From JACKAN01 sp964502735 (GTDB taxonomy: Bacteria; Bdellovibrionota; Bdellovibrionia; Bdellovibrionales; UBA1609): 32,400 bases of DNA. Below, piece by piece: positions 15,684-24,258 of the stretch. Made by a program: the position numbers and the translations under genes. Position 1 is the first letter of the stretch. Each line of letters begins with the position of its first letter. The DNA is taken from the NCBI GenBank assembly GCA_964502735.1, contig CAZCYD010000032.1, positions 1 to 32,400 on the forward strand. Direction: 5' to 3'. The notes beneath the pieces were generated by a model that saw only the letters and a list, made by a program, of their open reading frames with translations, did not search any database and was not told the origin of the DNA.

Positions 15684-18600
15684 TTAATTCTGATTTTTTG
15701 AGAAAACAAAACTAATTATGATAGGGACAATAATAAGCGTAAGTAGCGTGGCAGAAACTATTCCACCAATCACGACAGTGGCTAAAGGCTTTTGAACCTC
15801 TGTTCCAAGTCCTTGATTAAATGCCATGGGCAGAAAACCTAACCCTGCAACTAATGCGGTCATAACTACTGGTCTTAAACGAGTTTGCGCCCCATTGAAT
15901 ATGGCCTCATTTATTGGTGTTCCTGATTTTCTTAGTTCAGAAATAAAGCTCATAAGAACAACACCATTGAGGACAGCCACTCCAGATAAGGCTATGAATC
16001 CAATTATGGCAGGAACAGTAAGGCTGTAGCCTCGAATCCAAAGAGAAAACACACCGCCAACAGAGGCTAATGGGATTACCGAGAAAACAATTAGACTCTC
16101 CTTAATGCAAGAAAAATTTTGATAAAGTAAAAATAAAATAAAAAATAAAGTTACAGGAACTAAAATGGCAAAGCGGCTTCGGGCTTCAGTTAAGTTTCTG
16201 AACTGTCCACCCCAATAGGTGTTGTAGTCTTTTGGAAGATGTATTTGAGATGAAATTAATTTTTGTGCATCTTTTACAAATGAGCCGAGATCTCGGTTTT
16301 TGACAAACATAGAAAGGGCTGAGTATCTTTGTCCCCAGCTTCTTGCAATAGTTGTGACTCTCTCAGATCTGTGTAATTCAGCAATAAAATGAAGTGGTAC
16401 AACTCCTCCCTTGAGAGTAGGAACTGGGAGATTTTGTATTTCTGTTACTTTTTCTCGCAAAAATTCATCAAGGTGTAGAATGATAGGAAGAGTTCTCTCG
16501 TGTTCATAGACAACGCCAATTTGATAACCAGAGAGAGCAAGAGAGAATGCTTGGCCTAGGTCTTTGAGTACAACTGAGTATCTGGCCATCTTTTCGGGAA
16601 TTGGCCGAATTTCAAGAATTTCACTTTTTGTGAGCGCCGTAAGGGAATCTAACTGAGCCTCACTCAGACCGTCTAGGCCCTCGAGAACTTTTTCGGATTG
16701 ATCTATAAGGTCAGACAATACAGATAGGTCAGGACCATAGTATCGCAATGTTACATCTGCTCGGCTTCCCTCTAATATTTCATTGAATCGCATTTCTATG
16801 GGTTGAGTTTGAGATATGTCTTGAGGAGGTAAAAGTTTTTCGAGATCTTTTTTTATTTTTAAAAAGAGTTCATCTTTACTTAAATAATTTTTAGTTGTCG
16901 GATTTAGTGTCCAAGTGTGTTTGTCTTTTTTAAGAATAACAAAAGTGTCGGCAAAGTTTACGCTCATGGGGTCAGATCCTGAATCAGGGGCTCCCATTCT
17001 GGAGAAAACCTTTTCCACTTCAGGATTTTGTAAAATAATTTTTTCTGCCTCTTGCTGCTGCTTGATAGACTCACGGAGTCCCTGTTTGGAGTCTCTAACT
17101 AAACCAATTACCATATCGCCCTCGTTTAGCTGAGGGATAAAGTCAGAACCAACTTTGAAATAAATCAGATAAGAACTTAAACCCAATAAAATTAAGGATG
17201 AGGATATTACAAATGTTCTATGCTTGAAGGCCCACTTTAATGTTATGAGATAATAGTTTTCCAAGTGAGAGAATAACCAGGGTTTTTTGTGTGACTCCTT
17301 TAAGTTTAAAAAAAGAGAAGCGGCAGCAGGAATAAAAGTAATTGTAAAAATTAGGCTAGTCGCCAGAGCTAATAATACAGTGATGGCCATAGGCTGAAAC
17401 ATTTTCCCCTCAATTCCTGTTAAGAATAGTACAGGGATATAGACAATCATAATAATTAAGACTCCAAATATAACAGGCCTGATAACTTCCAAGCATGAAC
17501 TTAAATAAAAAGAGAGGTTAGATTCCTGTATGTTATTAGTTTTAAGCTGGGATCTTCTCACCATATTCTCAACCATAACAACGGTTCCATCTACAATGAG
17601 CCCAAAGTCAATGGCTCCTAAACTCATAAGATTGGCGGAAACACCAGTTATTTTCATTCCAATAAAGGCTCCCAACAAAGAAATAGGAATTACAGAAGAA
17701 ACAAGTAATGCCGACCTTAGATTTCCCACTAATAATAAGAGTACAAAAATTACTAAAAGTGCTCCCTCGATAAGGTTTTTGGTCACAGTTTCAATAGTGG
17801 CATCTACTAAAAAAGAACGGCTGTACTCAATGTCTATTTTGACCTTGTTAGGTAAATCGAGGGATAAAAGTTTGCTAACGGAATCCTTTGCGACATTGCG
17901 ACTATTTGCACCTGATTGCATTAAAACTGTGCCTAAGACAACTTCTCTTCCATTAGAAGTCGCAGCCCCTATTCTTAGGCTCGGCTCAATTTTAACTGTG
18001 GCTACATCTGAAACTTTGACCCATTTACCTTGAAAATCCATTTTAATCGGAAAGTTTTCAATATCTTTGAGTTGAATAAGTTCGTTGTTTATACCTACAA
18101 CAATTTGATTTCCACCCTCTTCTATATAACTTCCACCAACATTTCGACCCATGTTGTCTAAGGCCTCCTTTAAGTCCAGTAGACTTAGTCCAAAGGAAAG
18201 CAATTTTTTAGGAAGTATATTGATATGAATTTGCTTACTATAACCCCCAGTTGTGTCCACGTCGGCAACTCCAGGAATTCGACGTATTGAAGGCCTCACA
18301 ATTCTTTCTTGTATAAGTCTAAGCTCCATCAGTTTATCAATTTCTGAAAGTTCATTTAGAGGGCTGTCTTCTTCTGTGTGTAGGGTGTACATCACGACTT
18401 CTCCTAGCCCCGTTGTTATAGGAGCTAGCTCAGGACTGAGGTCGTCGGGTAGGTTTGCCATGTTAATTCGTTCAAACACTTGAGATCTGGCCCAGTAAAT
18501 ATCAACACTGTCATCAAAAATAATTGTGACTTGTGAAAGCCCATATTTTGATAAGGAGCGAATTTCTTGAGCTCCTGGAATCCCATTCAATTCCAATTCT

Positions 18601-18803
18601 AAAGGAAGCGTGACTTCTCTTTCTATTTGTATAGGGCTAAGGGATCCTGTTTTTGTATTGATCATGACTTGCTTGTTGGTGATGTCAGGTACAGCATCAA
18701 CAGGTATTTTCTCAATAACAAAAAGGCCAATTCCGCAAAAAACAAGGGTTAAGCTTAATACCCATATTCTTTTTTGTAGGCACCAATTTATCAGTTCTTT
18801 CAT
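15684..18803 (-). CDS. Heavy-metal efflux RND permease (CzcA/CusA type)
   Basis: An inner-membrane proton-driven pump of 1039 residues, the normal size for the HME-RND family that expels metal cations such as Cu, Ag, Zn, Co or Ni. The start MKELINWCLQKR with a first membrane span, the VDAVPDITNKQV segment, and the fourth-helix proton-relay motif IDFGLIVDGTVVMVENM are diagnostic. A second half with GVAVLNGVVLMS and ALVAGLGFLPMA completes the duplicated architecture. The ATG at 18803 overlaps the upstream stop codon (ATGA), with GGAG about 10 bases before it. The TTG at 18818 contains that ribosome-binding site and is unlikely to be the start. The metal is not predictable by eye. The pump needs an adaptor protein and an outer-membrane factor; only the latter is nearby. 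Confidence 0.92.
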   Translation of the reverse strand: MKELINWCLQKRIWVLSLTLVFCGIGLFVIEKIPVDAVPDITNKQVMINTKTGSLSPIQIEREVTLPLELELNGIPGAQEIRSLSKYGLSQVTIIFDDSVDIYWARSQVFERINMANLPDDLSPELAPITTGLGEVVMYTLHTEEDSPLNELSEIDKLMELRLIQERIVRPSIRRIPGVADVDTTGGYSKQIHINILPKKLLSFGLSLLDLKEALDNMGRNVGGSYIEEGGNQIVVGINNELIQLKDIENFPIKMDFQGKWVKVSDVATVKIEPSLRIGAATSNGREVVLGTVLMQSGANSRNVAKDSVSKLLSLDLPNKVKIDIEYSRSFLVDATIETVTKNLIEGALLVIFVLLLLVGNLRSALLVSSVIPISLLGAFIGMKITGVSANLMSLGAIDFGLIVDGTVVMVENMVRRSQLKTNNIQESNLSFYLSSCLEVIRPVIFGVLIIMIVYIPVLFLTGIEGKMFQPMAITVLLALATSLIFTITFIPAAASLFLNLKESHKKPWLFSHLENYYLITLKWAFKHRTFVISSSLILLGLSSYLIYFKVGSDFIPQLNEGDMVIGLVRDSKQGLRESIKQQQEAEKIILQNPEVEKVFSRMGAPDSGSDPMSVNFADTFVILKKDKHTWTLNPTTKNYLSKDELFLKIKKDLEKLLPPQDISQTQPIEMRFNEILEGSRADVTLRYYGPDLSVLSDLIDQSEKVLEGLDGLSEAQLDSLTALTKSEILEIRPIPEKMARYSVVLKDLGQAFSLALSGYQIGVVYEHERTLPIILHLDEFLREKVTEIQNLPVPTLKGGVVPLHFIAELHRSERVTTIARSWGQRYSALSMFVKNRDLGSFVKDAQKLISSQIHLPKDYNTYWGGQFRNLTEARSRFAILVPVTLFFILFLLYQNFSCIKESLIVFSVIPLASVGGVFSLWIRGYSLTVPAIIGFIALSGVAVLNGVVLMSFISELRKSGTPINEAIFNGAQTRLRPVVMTALVAGLGFLPMAFNQGLGTEVQKPLATVVIGGIVSATLLTLIIVPIIISFVFSKNQN

Positions 18804-20092
18804 TTTGACTCGCTCCAAACTTGACCCTTGATATAGTCTTTAGGGTTACAAGTAAAATAGAGGCAAGATTTGAGGATGGTACGCACCGCTTGTAGTTGAA
18901 TATCAAAACTAACACTTATTTGTTCATGTATTTGCCTTTCAATTTCTACAAGTTGAACAAGGCTTATCCAGCCTTGTCGAATGCTCTTTTCTGCTTCAAA
19001 AAGAGTAGTCTCAAGTTTTTTAATTTTATTATAATCAAAGCGAACCAGAGACCTTTCGAGTAAATCAAGTTCCTCTTCTAGGGTTTTTCTCTCCAGTTCG
19101 GATTCTCTGTCTTGTATTTTGTATATAGCTTGGGCTTGTTCTATTTGTGCATGTATTCTTCTTTTGTTGGGACTTAACCAAGAATTAATTGGAAAGGTAA
19201 GAGATAGCCCCAATGTGTTATTGTGCTCTTGTGAGCCTCCACGTTCTTTATCAGAAATAAAATTAAGGCTGAATTCAGGTATTGGTGTCAAAGAATCGAG
19301 TTCCTTTTCAAAACCCGAAATTTGATATCTATAATGTTGAAGAATGGGAGGAGTAATCTCATTTTTCAACTTTACTTGCTGTTTTAGTTTCTGAATATTT
19401 TCTTTTGATATCCATTCCACTTGAATTTTTCTAATTTTAAATTGTCCCCAATACTCAATTTGCTTTTGGTGTTTAAATAATTCTAATTCAGTTTGCTCAA
19501 ACATTTGTTCAGTAAGAAGAATAGCGGATTCAATCATTTTCTTTTCTAGTGCTCCACCAGGAGAAGTAGAGGGTGTTACGGCAAGGGATTTTCTAATAAG
19601 ATTAAAACGAGTTCTCCTTTCTTGAAGATGCCTCTGCTCTTCTTTGTATCTAGAGACTTCGTAAAACTGGGTGATAATTCTATTTTTAATCTCAAGCTCC
19701 GTTTGCTTACTTTTAAATTCAGAAGACTTAATAAACTCTTTTTGTACTTTTTTTTGTCTACTACGAAGGCTCCAGAAGGGAATTTTTTGTTGAAGACTAA
19801 ATGATTCCACTGTCGAGTTGGTTCCGGGAGTTTCGCGATCTGTTCTGGCGTATTCTACAGTAGGGTCTTCAGGCCACGAAAGTGAGTCAAATTGGGCTTT
19901 CTGAATTTGAAGTTGAGCTTGTTCTGATATTGACTCAGGCTGTTCCGATAAGATTTTTTCAGTAAATTCCCAGATTTCATGCTGTGAGTGATAATCTTTA
20001 GTTGTCTCTGCTAAAGAATTCACAATACTCAGGTTGGTGTAGGCAAAGAGTGTATAAAGGAGTATACATAATAGACTTTGAGTTCGTAACAT
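18800..20092 (-). CDS. Outer-membrane efflux protein, TolC/CzcC family
   Basis: The protein has 430 residues: a hydrophobic signal segment (about 7-28), then mainly amphipathic helices with long runs of Gln, Glu and Lys. Two TolC-like repeats are visible, from IQKAQFDSLSWPEDPTVEY to the GLSLTFPI strand and the following helices. This arrangement is typical of the CzcC/CusC channels that cross the outer membrane and periplasm. It is immediately upstream of the RND permease with a four-base overlap, so both are made together. No ribosome-binding site is obvious before the ATG. Two Cys residues near the C-terminus (CLYFTC) are unusual. An operator-like dyad lies about 35-70 bases upstream. Confidence 0.8.
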   Translation of the reverse strand: MLRTQSLLCILLYTLFAYTNLSIVNSLAETTKDYHSQHEIWEFTEKILSEQPESISEQAQLQIQKAQFDSLSWPEDPTVEYARTDRETPGTNSTVESFSLQQKIPFWSLRSRQKKVQKEFIKSSEFKSKQTELEIKNRIITQFYEVSRYKEEQRHLQERRTRFNLIRKSLAVTPSTSPGGALEKKMIESAILLTEQMFEQTELELFKHQKQIEYWGQFKIRKIQVEWISKENIQKLKQQVKLKNEITPPILQHYRYQISGFEKELDSLTPIPEFSLNFISDKERGGSQEHNNTLGLSLTFPINSWLSPNKRRIHAQIEQAQAIYKIQDRESELERKTLEEELDLLERSLVRFDYNKIKKLETTLFEAEKSIRQGWISLVQLVEIERQIHEQISVSFDIQLQAVRTILKSCLYFTCNPKDYIKGQVWSESK

Positions 20093-20125
20093 CCAAGCAA
20101 GACTATTCTTATTTTTGAGAGGAGT

Positions 20126-20160
20126 CTAGTTGTTTGCTTGTTATATAGGCAAATAACTAG
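20126..20160 (-). promoter_or_regulatory. Dyad operator candidate over the metal-efflux promoter
   Basis: CTAGTTGTTTGC (20126-20137) and GCAAATAACTAG (20149-20160) are inverted repeats matching at 11 of 12 positions around an 11-base spacer. The spacer includes TATATA (20142-20147), a possible -10 box for the minus-strand efflux genes. A repressor or activator responding to metal is the natural guess, but no regulator gene lies next to it. Confidence 0.45.
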
Positions 20161-20422
20161 TGTTTTTTAGGCGAAAGGGGATGGAATCTAGACACTTGGA
20201 ATTAATGACTTGGCTTCATGGCTGATTTCAGGCAATAACCTTTTAGTTGTCTTTTCAGCAGGGACATCGTTTCCTTCCTCCTTAGTGAAGGATTTTGCAA
20301 AACCATTCAGCTTGGCATGATGGGAAGATGTCATTTAATTTTTCTCTTAAAACCTAATTATTCACAGATATCCAATATTCTTACAGAATCTGTAAAATGC
20401 CGACGATGTAGTGGAAATGAAG

Positions 20423-20470
20423 AACCGGAGAGGGGCCGGAGGCCTCGGTTAGAGTGTCAATTTTTGTCTT
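20423..20470 (+). terminator. GC-rich hairpin followed by T-rich tract, possible terminator or small-RNA end
   Basis: AACCG near 20423 pairs with CGGTT ending at 20450, with imperfect G/C pairing between. A run rich in T follows at 20460-20475. The GC-rich patch stands out from its AT-rich surroundings. No gene ends just before it on this strand, so a short non-coding RNA is an option. Confidence 0.25.
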
Positions 20471-20563
20471 TTTTATATTTTAAACACTTTTGATTTATTA
20501 TAATTCTTATAGATTTAATTTAGGAGCTTGTATTTTGGTACTGTTTTTGAAACGCTACGGAGT

Positions 20564-20662
20564 ATGAGAGACTTTCAATTTAATGAATACATTCGCTTAA
20601 CAATAATTATAATTCCCGTCTTAATGATGATTTTTATGTTATCCCTACCTTCTTGGGCCTGA
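20564..20662 (+). CDS. Possible 32-residue hydrophobic peptide
   Basis: An ATG opens a 32-residue frame: a short polar start, then a strongly hydrophobic run of Ile, Val, Leu and Met ending LSLPSWA before the stop. It looks like a signal peptide with an Ala cleavage end but nothing after it. It may be a membrane micropeptide or the broken start of an exported protein. GGAG lies only one base before the ATG, which is poor spacing, so translation is uncertain. Confidence 0.25.
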   Translation: MRDFQFNEYIRLTIIIIPVLMMIFMLSLPSWA

Positions 20663-20837
20663 TAGTGTTCTCTACATGATGTAGCTAGATTTAGATATTT
20701 TTCCAATCTTTAATAAATCTGCTTAATTGGCGAGCAGTATTTTTTTCAAACCTCTTATATTTCATTAAAATAATTGAGTCTTTTTAACTCAAGTCCCATC
20801 TTGTAGCCGGGGAAAATTATATTGGGCAGGGGGATTA

Positions 20838-21869
20838 ATGAAGAGGGGAATTCTATCTAAGTTTTTATCGTTAAGTGTATTTTTAAGTTCATTGTTAAGC
20901 GGGGCCTTCTCCCTGGCTGAATTTTGCGTTCAAAGTTACAATGCCTATGGACCAGCCTATTCATTAAATTTAAAAGGAAGAACAAATCTATTGCTAAGTA
21001 TGTTCGAGGAAAAAGGGTTATGTGAAATTGTAACTTTTCAGGAAGTATGGCGGGATTCACATATAGACCACTTATTGGTGGGGCTGGACAGTTTAAATCC
21101 AGATTTTTCTTTTTATCATGCTAACAATCCCTTTGAAGGGGTGTCTACGGGCCTGCTTACTGCGACTACATTTCCCGTTTCAGCGGCAGAAAGCCTTGTT
21201 TATTATGAGTATCCCAATGGCATAGCCGACTGGTTTAGAGGACAACTCGGTGTAAAAAAAGCATTAGGAACTGTTCGCGCTAATATTTCAGAGAGTGAGA
21301 AAAACCAAGATGTGTGGGTGGTAAACACACATTTACATCATTCTTCACAAGTTATACGCTTAGCTCAGATTGTGGAATTGGGAGAGTATTTAAATCATGA
21401 CAATTTGAGGGCTTTGCCACTTATTTTGGCTGGAGATTTTAATTTTAAGCCTGATAGCCTAGAGGCAGAGCTGCTTAAAGTGTATTCCAGAGTCATAGAT
21501 ACTCACACTGAAGTACATGGAGAGTACGGTTTAGGTGAGGCCACTTACGATGTTGAAAATCCATTAAGTTGGGGAGGGGATTCTAGGATTATTGACTATG
21601 TATTTTATAGAAATTCTGATGGGTATGGATTGAGGCCGACCTCATCTGAAATTTACCCAAAAGACTATAATGGACAGTTTATGTCGGATCATTATGGCCG
21701 CTGGGTTAGCTTTCGTTTAGCTGAAAGTGAAGTCTTACTTGAAGCTCATGAGAATGAAAAAGCAGTAGATGTACTTAAAAGAGCATTAAGGGTTCTCAGG
21801 TCTGAAAAATCTCCTGATTTTGATGGAGCTGTCAGAATTTTGGAACGTAAAATTGCCACTTATAATTAA
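20838..21869 (+). CDS. Exported endonuclease/exonuclease/phosphatase-fold enzyme
   Basis: The protein has 343 residues with a signal peptide (1-27, cleavage near SLA-E). The DNase I-like fold signatures are in order: Gln68-Glu69 (metal-binding Glu in FQEVW), NTHLHH at 163-168, GDFN at 199-202, IDYVF around Asp253, and SDHYG at 283-287 with the catalytic Asp-His. This family includes DNases, sphingomyelinases and inositol phosphatases. The overall look, with a Sec signal and SDHYG end, best suits a sphingomyelinase-like or nucleic-acid phosphodiesterase; the substrate is open. Residues after about 295 form a short helical tail. AGGGGGA precedes the ATG by a normal distance. The enzyme is likely released or periplasmic, fitting nutrient scavenging or predation. 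Confidence 0.8.
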   Translation: MKRGILSKFLSLSVFLSSLLSGAFSLAEFCVQSYNAYGPAYSLNLKGRTNLLLSMFEEKGLCEIVTFQEVWRDSHIDHLLVGLDSLNPDFSFYHANNPFEGVSTGLLTATTFPVSAAESLVYYEYPNGIADWFRGQLGVKKALGTVRANISESEKNQDVWVVNTHLHHSSQVIRLAQIVELGEYLNHDNLRALPLILAGDFNFKPDSLEAELLKVYSRVIDTHTEVHGEYGLGEATYDVENPLSWGGDSRIIDYVFYRNSDGYGLRPTSSEIYPKDYNGQFMSDHYGRWVSFRLAESEVLLEAHENEKAVDVLKRALRVLRSEKSPDFDGAVRILERKIATYN

Positions 21870-21932
21870 GTCTTACCTTATAAAAACATTTATCTAACAA
21901 GAATCAAATAGATTTAGGCTACTTATAGGTCA

Positions 21933-22715
21933 ATGTTATTATGTGACTTTCACACACATTCAACCTATAGCGATGGACAGTTAGAATTACATGAGTTAAT
22001 TGATTTTTATGGTAAAAGAGGGTTCCGGGCCTTGGCTGTGACGGATCACCTTTGTGAAGAAAAAACATTTCTAGGACGTGCTGCTAGCTTTCTTAATAAG
22101 TCACTGACAAAAAGAAGCTTTGATAGGTATTTGTTGGAAATAAAAGCTGAGTCGAGACGGGCCTGGATAAAATATGGAATGAGGGTTATCCCCGGAGTGG
22201 AAATAACAAAGAACTCATTTTCTCATGCCGATTCAGCCCACATTCTGTGTCTAAATATTCAAGAGTATATTGACCCCGATCTTTCTATAGAAGAGATATG
22301 TGATAAAGCTCATGAGCAAGGGGGAATAACTGTAGCGGCACACCCTGTATCGACTCATCGTTTTGAACATCAAACATTTCATCTATGGCATCATCGTCAG
22401 TCTCTAAAAAAATATTTTGATGCATGGGAAGTTGCTAGCGGTCCAAACTTATTTGATGAGGTATTTAAATCAGGACTTCCCATGTTGGCAAACAGCGATT
22501 TGCACAAACCTTCGCAAGTCACCTCATGGAAGACCATAATTTATGGTGAGTGCACAATTCCAGATATTTTGGAAAAAATAATAAATCAAAAATTAGGATT
22601 TTATTTTTACAAGGAGAGTAAATATGAATGTTCAAAATCTGAGAGACTCAAAATTAGTGGAGTTTCGAAGCTATTGGAATCCAGTAAAATTTTATCAGGA
22701 CACACGTATTGCTAA
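21933..22715 (+). CDS. PHP-domain phosphoesterase
   Basis: The protein has 260 residues of the polymerase and histidinol phosphatase type, which uses three metal ions to hydrolyse phosphoesters. Metal-binding motifs occur in order: FHTHS with His7 and His9, Asp14, TDH (37-39), GVE (88-90), His103, AHP (136-138), and NSDLH with Asp189 and His191. The domain begins almost at the first residue, so the ATG at 21933 is right, with AGG close before it. The last 31 codons overlap the next gene in another frame; this tail is outside the domain and may be dispensable. The substrate is unknown; a role in phosphate release next to lipid genes is only a guess. It heads the putative ornithine-lipid operon. 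Confidence 0.85.
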   Translation: MLLCDFHTHSTYSDGQLELHELIDFYGKRGFRALAVTDHLCEEKTFLGRAASFLNKSLTKRSFDRYLLEIKAESRRAWIKYGMRVIPGVEITKNSFSHADSAHILCLNIQEYIDPDLSIEEICDKAHEQGGITVAAHPVSTHRFEHQTFHLWHHRQSLKKYFDAWEVASGPNLFDEVFKSGLPMLANSDLHKPSQVTSWKTIIYGECTIPDILEKIINQKLGFYFYKESKYECSKSERLKISGVSKLLESSKILSGHTYC

Positions 22716-23466
22716 CTTCAAGCCAAAAGTGAGATTTTCTTTTGACGTAGGAAACTTTATTGTTAAGACAGCACAATGCCCTCGAGAACTAAAAAGAATA
22801 TTAAAATTAAGATACCAGGTTTTTATAGAGGAAGGTCTAGGAAAATCTAACTCACAGGAAGTTGATTTTGACAAGTTCGATTTATTGGCAGATCACATTT
22901 TGCTAATAGACAAAACAAATGATGAAGTGATTGGAACTTATAGGATATTATCTTCTGATTTTGTTCGAAGTTTTTATTCTGCTCAGGAGTTTACGATTGA
23001 TCAATTTTTGATTGACATCTCTGGTTTGAAGTTAGAACTCGGACGGGCTTGTATACATCGCGATTATCGAAATGGCCTGGCTATTCACCTTATATGGAAG
23101 GGGTTAGGAAGGTATGCTTCTCATACCGGAGCTGATTATATGTTTGGGTGTACGAGCGTTAAATCTCCTAGTAAATTTTTAGTTCGAAGTATGATGAGTT
23201 CACTGGTGCGAGAGTCTTATAATCTTTCAGATTTTAATATCAAGCCAAAACTCAAATATCGATTCTTTATTGAACCCTCAGTAAATACGAACTTGCCAAC
23301 AAAAGAGAGCCTGATTCCTCCATTATTAAAGTCATATATACAGGCAGGAGCTAAGATTTATGGAGAGCCGGCCTACGACAGAGAGTTCAAGTGTTTTGAT
23401 ATCTTTACCTGTTTAGATTTAAAGTCTTTGCCCGAAAAATATAAAAAAAAATATTTTGGAATCTAA
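22624..23466 (+). CDS. olsB: Ornithine N-acyltransferase-like protein (OlsB family)
   Basis: The protein has 280 residues and a GNAT-like fold related to autoinducer synthases. The stretch LRYQVFIEEG, the acidic loop DFDKFDLLADH, and LELGRACIHRDYRNG followed by MFGCTSV match the OlsB/COG3176 family. OlsB transfers a 3-hydroxy fatty acid from acyl carrier protein to the amino group of ornithine, making lyso-ornithine lipid at the inner membrane. AAGGAG at 22611-22616 strongly supports the ATG at 22624, even though it lies 92 bases inside the PHP gene. The acyltransferase gene follows after three bases and an arginase gene after that, which strengthens the ornithine assignment. A different amino acceptor remains possible. 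Confidence 0.72.
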   Translation: MNVQNLRDSKLVEFRSYWNPVKFYQDTRIANFKPKVRFSFDVGNFIVKTAQCPRELKRILKLRYQVFIEEGLGKSNSQEVDFDKFDLLADHILLIDKTNDEVIGTYRILSSDFVRSFYSAQEFTIDQFLIDISGLKLELGRACIHRDYRNGLAIHLIWKGLGRYASHTGADYMFGCTSVKSPSKFLVRSMMSSLVRESYNLSDFNIKPKLKYRFFIEPSVNTNLPTKESLIPPLLKSYIQAGAKIYGEPAYDREFKCFDIFTCLDLKSLPEKYKKKYFGI

Positions 23467-23469
23467 ATC

Positions 23470-24258
23470 ATGAGCAGGATGCACCTTACAAGCCTTCGAC
23501 CTACGATTAAAACAATAGCCATTATCCTTCTTATTGTTATATACACTTTGTTGTCGGCTGGGTTGGGACTTCTTCCTATTTCGAGATGGTCAGTGCAAAA
23601 AATTCGTTCCAGAATTAATAGAATATTTTGTCAATTAGGGTTAAAAATTATGGGGGTTACTGTAACTAGAAAAGGGAGATTTCAGGAGGGAACAAATTAT
23701 CTAATTGTATCTAACCACTTGTCGTATTTAGATATTTTATTGATCTCATCTCATCTGCCAAGTTGCTTCGTGACTTCAGTAGAAGTTAAGCACGCTCCAT
23801 TTTTGGGATTGATTACAAAATGGGCAGGTTGTATTTTTGTTGAAAGAAGAAATAAAGACAATATAATGCTTGAGATAGCTGAGATGACCGAAGCTTTAAG
23901 TGAAGGATTAAATATTGTGATATTTCCGGAGGCCACAAGTACAAATGGACAGGGAGTTCTTAGGTTTCGCTGTCCACTGTACAACTCAGCGATTGCGGCT
24001 CAAAGACAAATTCTTCCCATATGCTTAAACTACAAAAAAATTGATGGTGAAAATCTTAATAAAGAGAATCGTGATAAGGTTTTTTGGTATGGAAGTATGG
24101 AGTTTTTTCCGCATTTGGTGGGGTTGATGAAGTTAAAGACTATTGAAGTTGAGATTGAATTTTTGGACTCCATTAAAGTTATTGAGAATAGTGATGCTAA
24201 GACAATTGCGGAGTCAACTCATGGTCTTATAGTAGAGAGGTTTGTACCATGTCTTTGA
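23470..24258 (+). CDS. olsA: 1-acylglycerol-3-phosphate O-acyltransferase family, probable OlsA
   Basis: The protein has 262 residues of the PlsC/LPLAT family. A membrane span lies at about 14-36, the catalytic H-x4-D motif is NHLSYLD (His83, Asp88), and FPEATSTNG (152-160) is the second acyltransferase block. PlsC makes phosphatidic acid; OlsA adds the second fatty acid to lyso-ornithine lipid. Placement directly behind an OlsB-like gene, with the arginase overlapping its end by ten bases, makes OlsA the better guess, but sequence alone cannot exclude PlsC. The ATG follows the previous stop after three bases, so translation is probably coupled. It would act at the inner face of the cytoplasmic membrane. 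Confidence 0.75.
   Translation: MSRMHLTSLRPTIKTIAIILLIVIYTLLSAGLGLLPISRWSVQKIRSRINRIFCQLGLKIMGVTVTRKGRFQEGTNYLIVSNHLSYLDILLISSHLPSCFVTSVEVKHAPFLGLITKWAGCIFVERRNKDNIMLEIAEMTEALSEGLNIVIFPEATSTNGQGVLRFRCPLYNSAIAAQRQILPICLNYKKIDGENLNKENRDKVFWYGSMEFFPHLVGLMKLKTIEVEIEFLDSIKVIENSDAKTIAESTHGLIVERFVPCL

Larger units (their letters stand above)
20161..20837. other. Long intergenic region without a confident gene
   Basis: Both strands lack a convincing gene. It contains a GC-rich patch (20423-20450) that can fold and is followed by T-rich sequence, a TATAAT at 20499-20504, and a 32-codon hydrophobic frame at 20564-20662. A remnant of a lost adaptor gene for the efflux pump was looked for and not found. 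Nothing else could be supported. Confidence 0.5.

Noticed and set aside
17530..18033. A 167-codon plus-strand frame inside the RND permease
   Set aside because: It is the antisense shadow of a well-identified pump; its length follows from the codon bias of the real gene.
20330..20500. Short plus-strand frame starting MMGRCHL in the efflux upstream gap
   Set aside because: Under 60 codons, mixed composition, spans a GC-rich hairpin, and has no ribosome-binding site or recognised motif.
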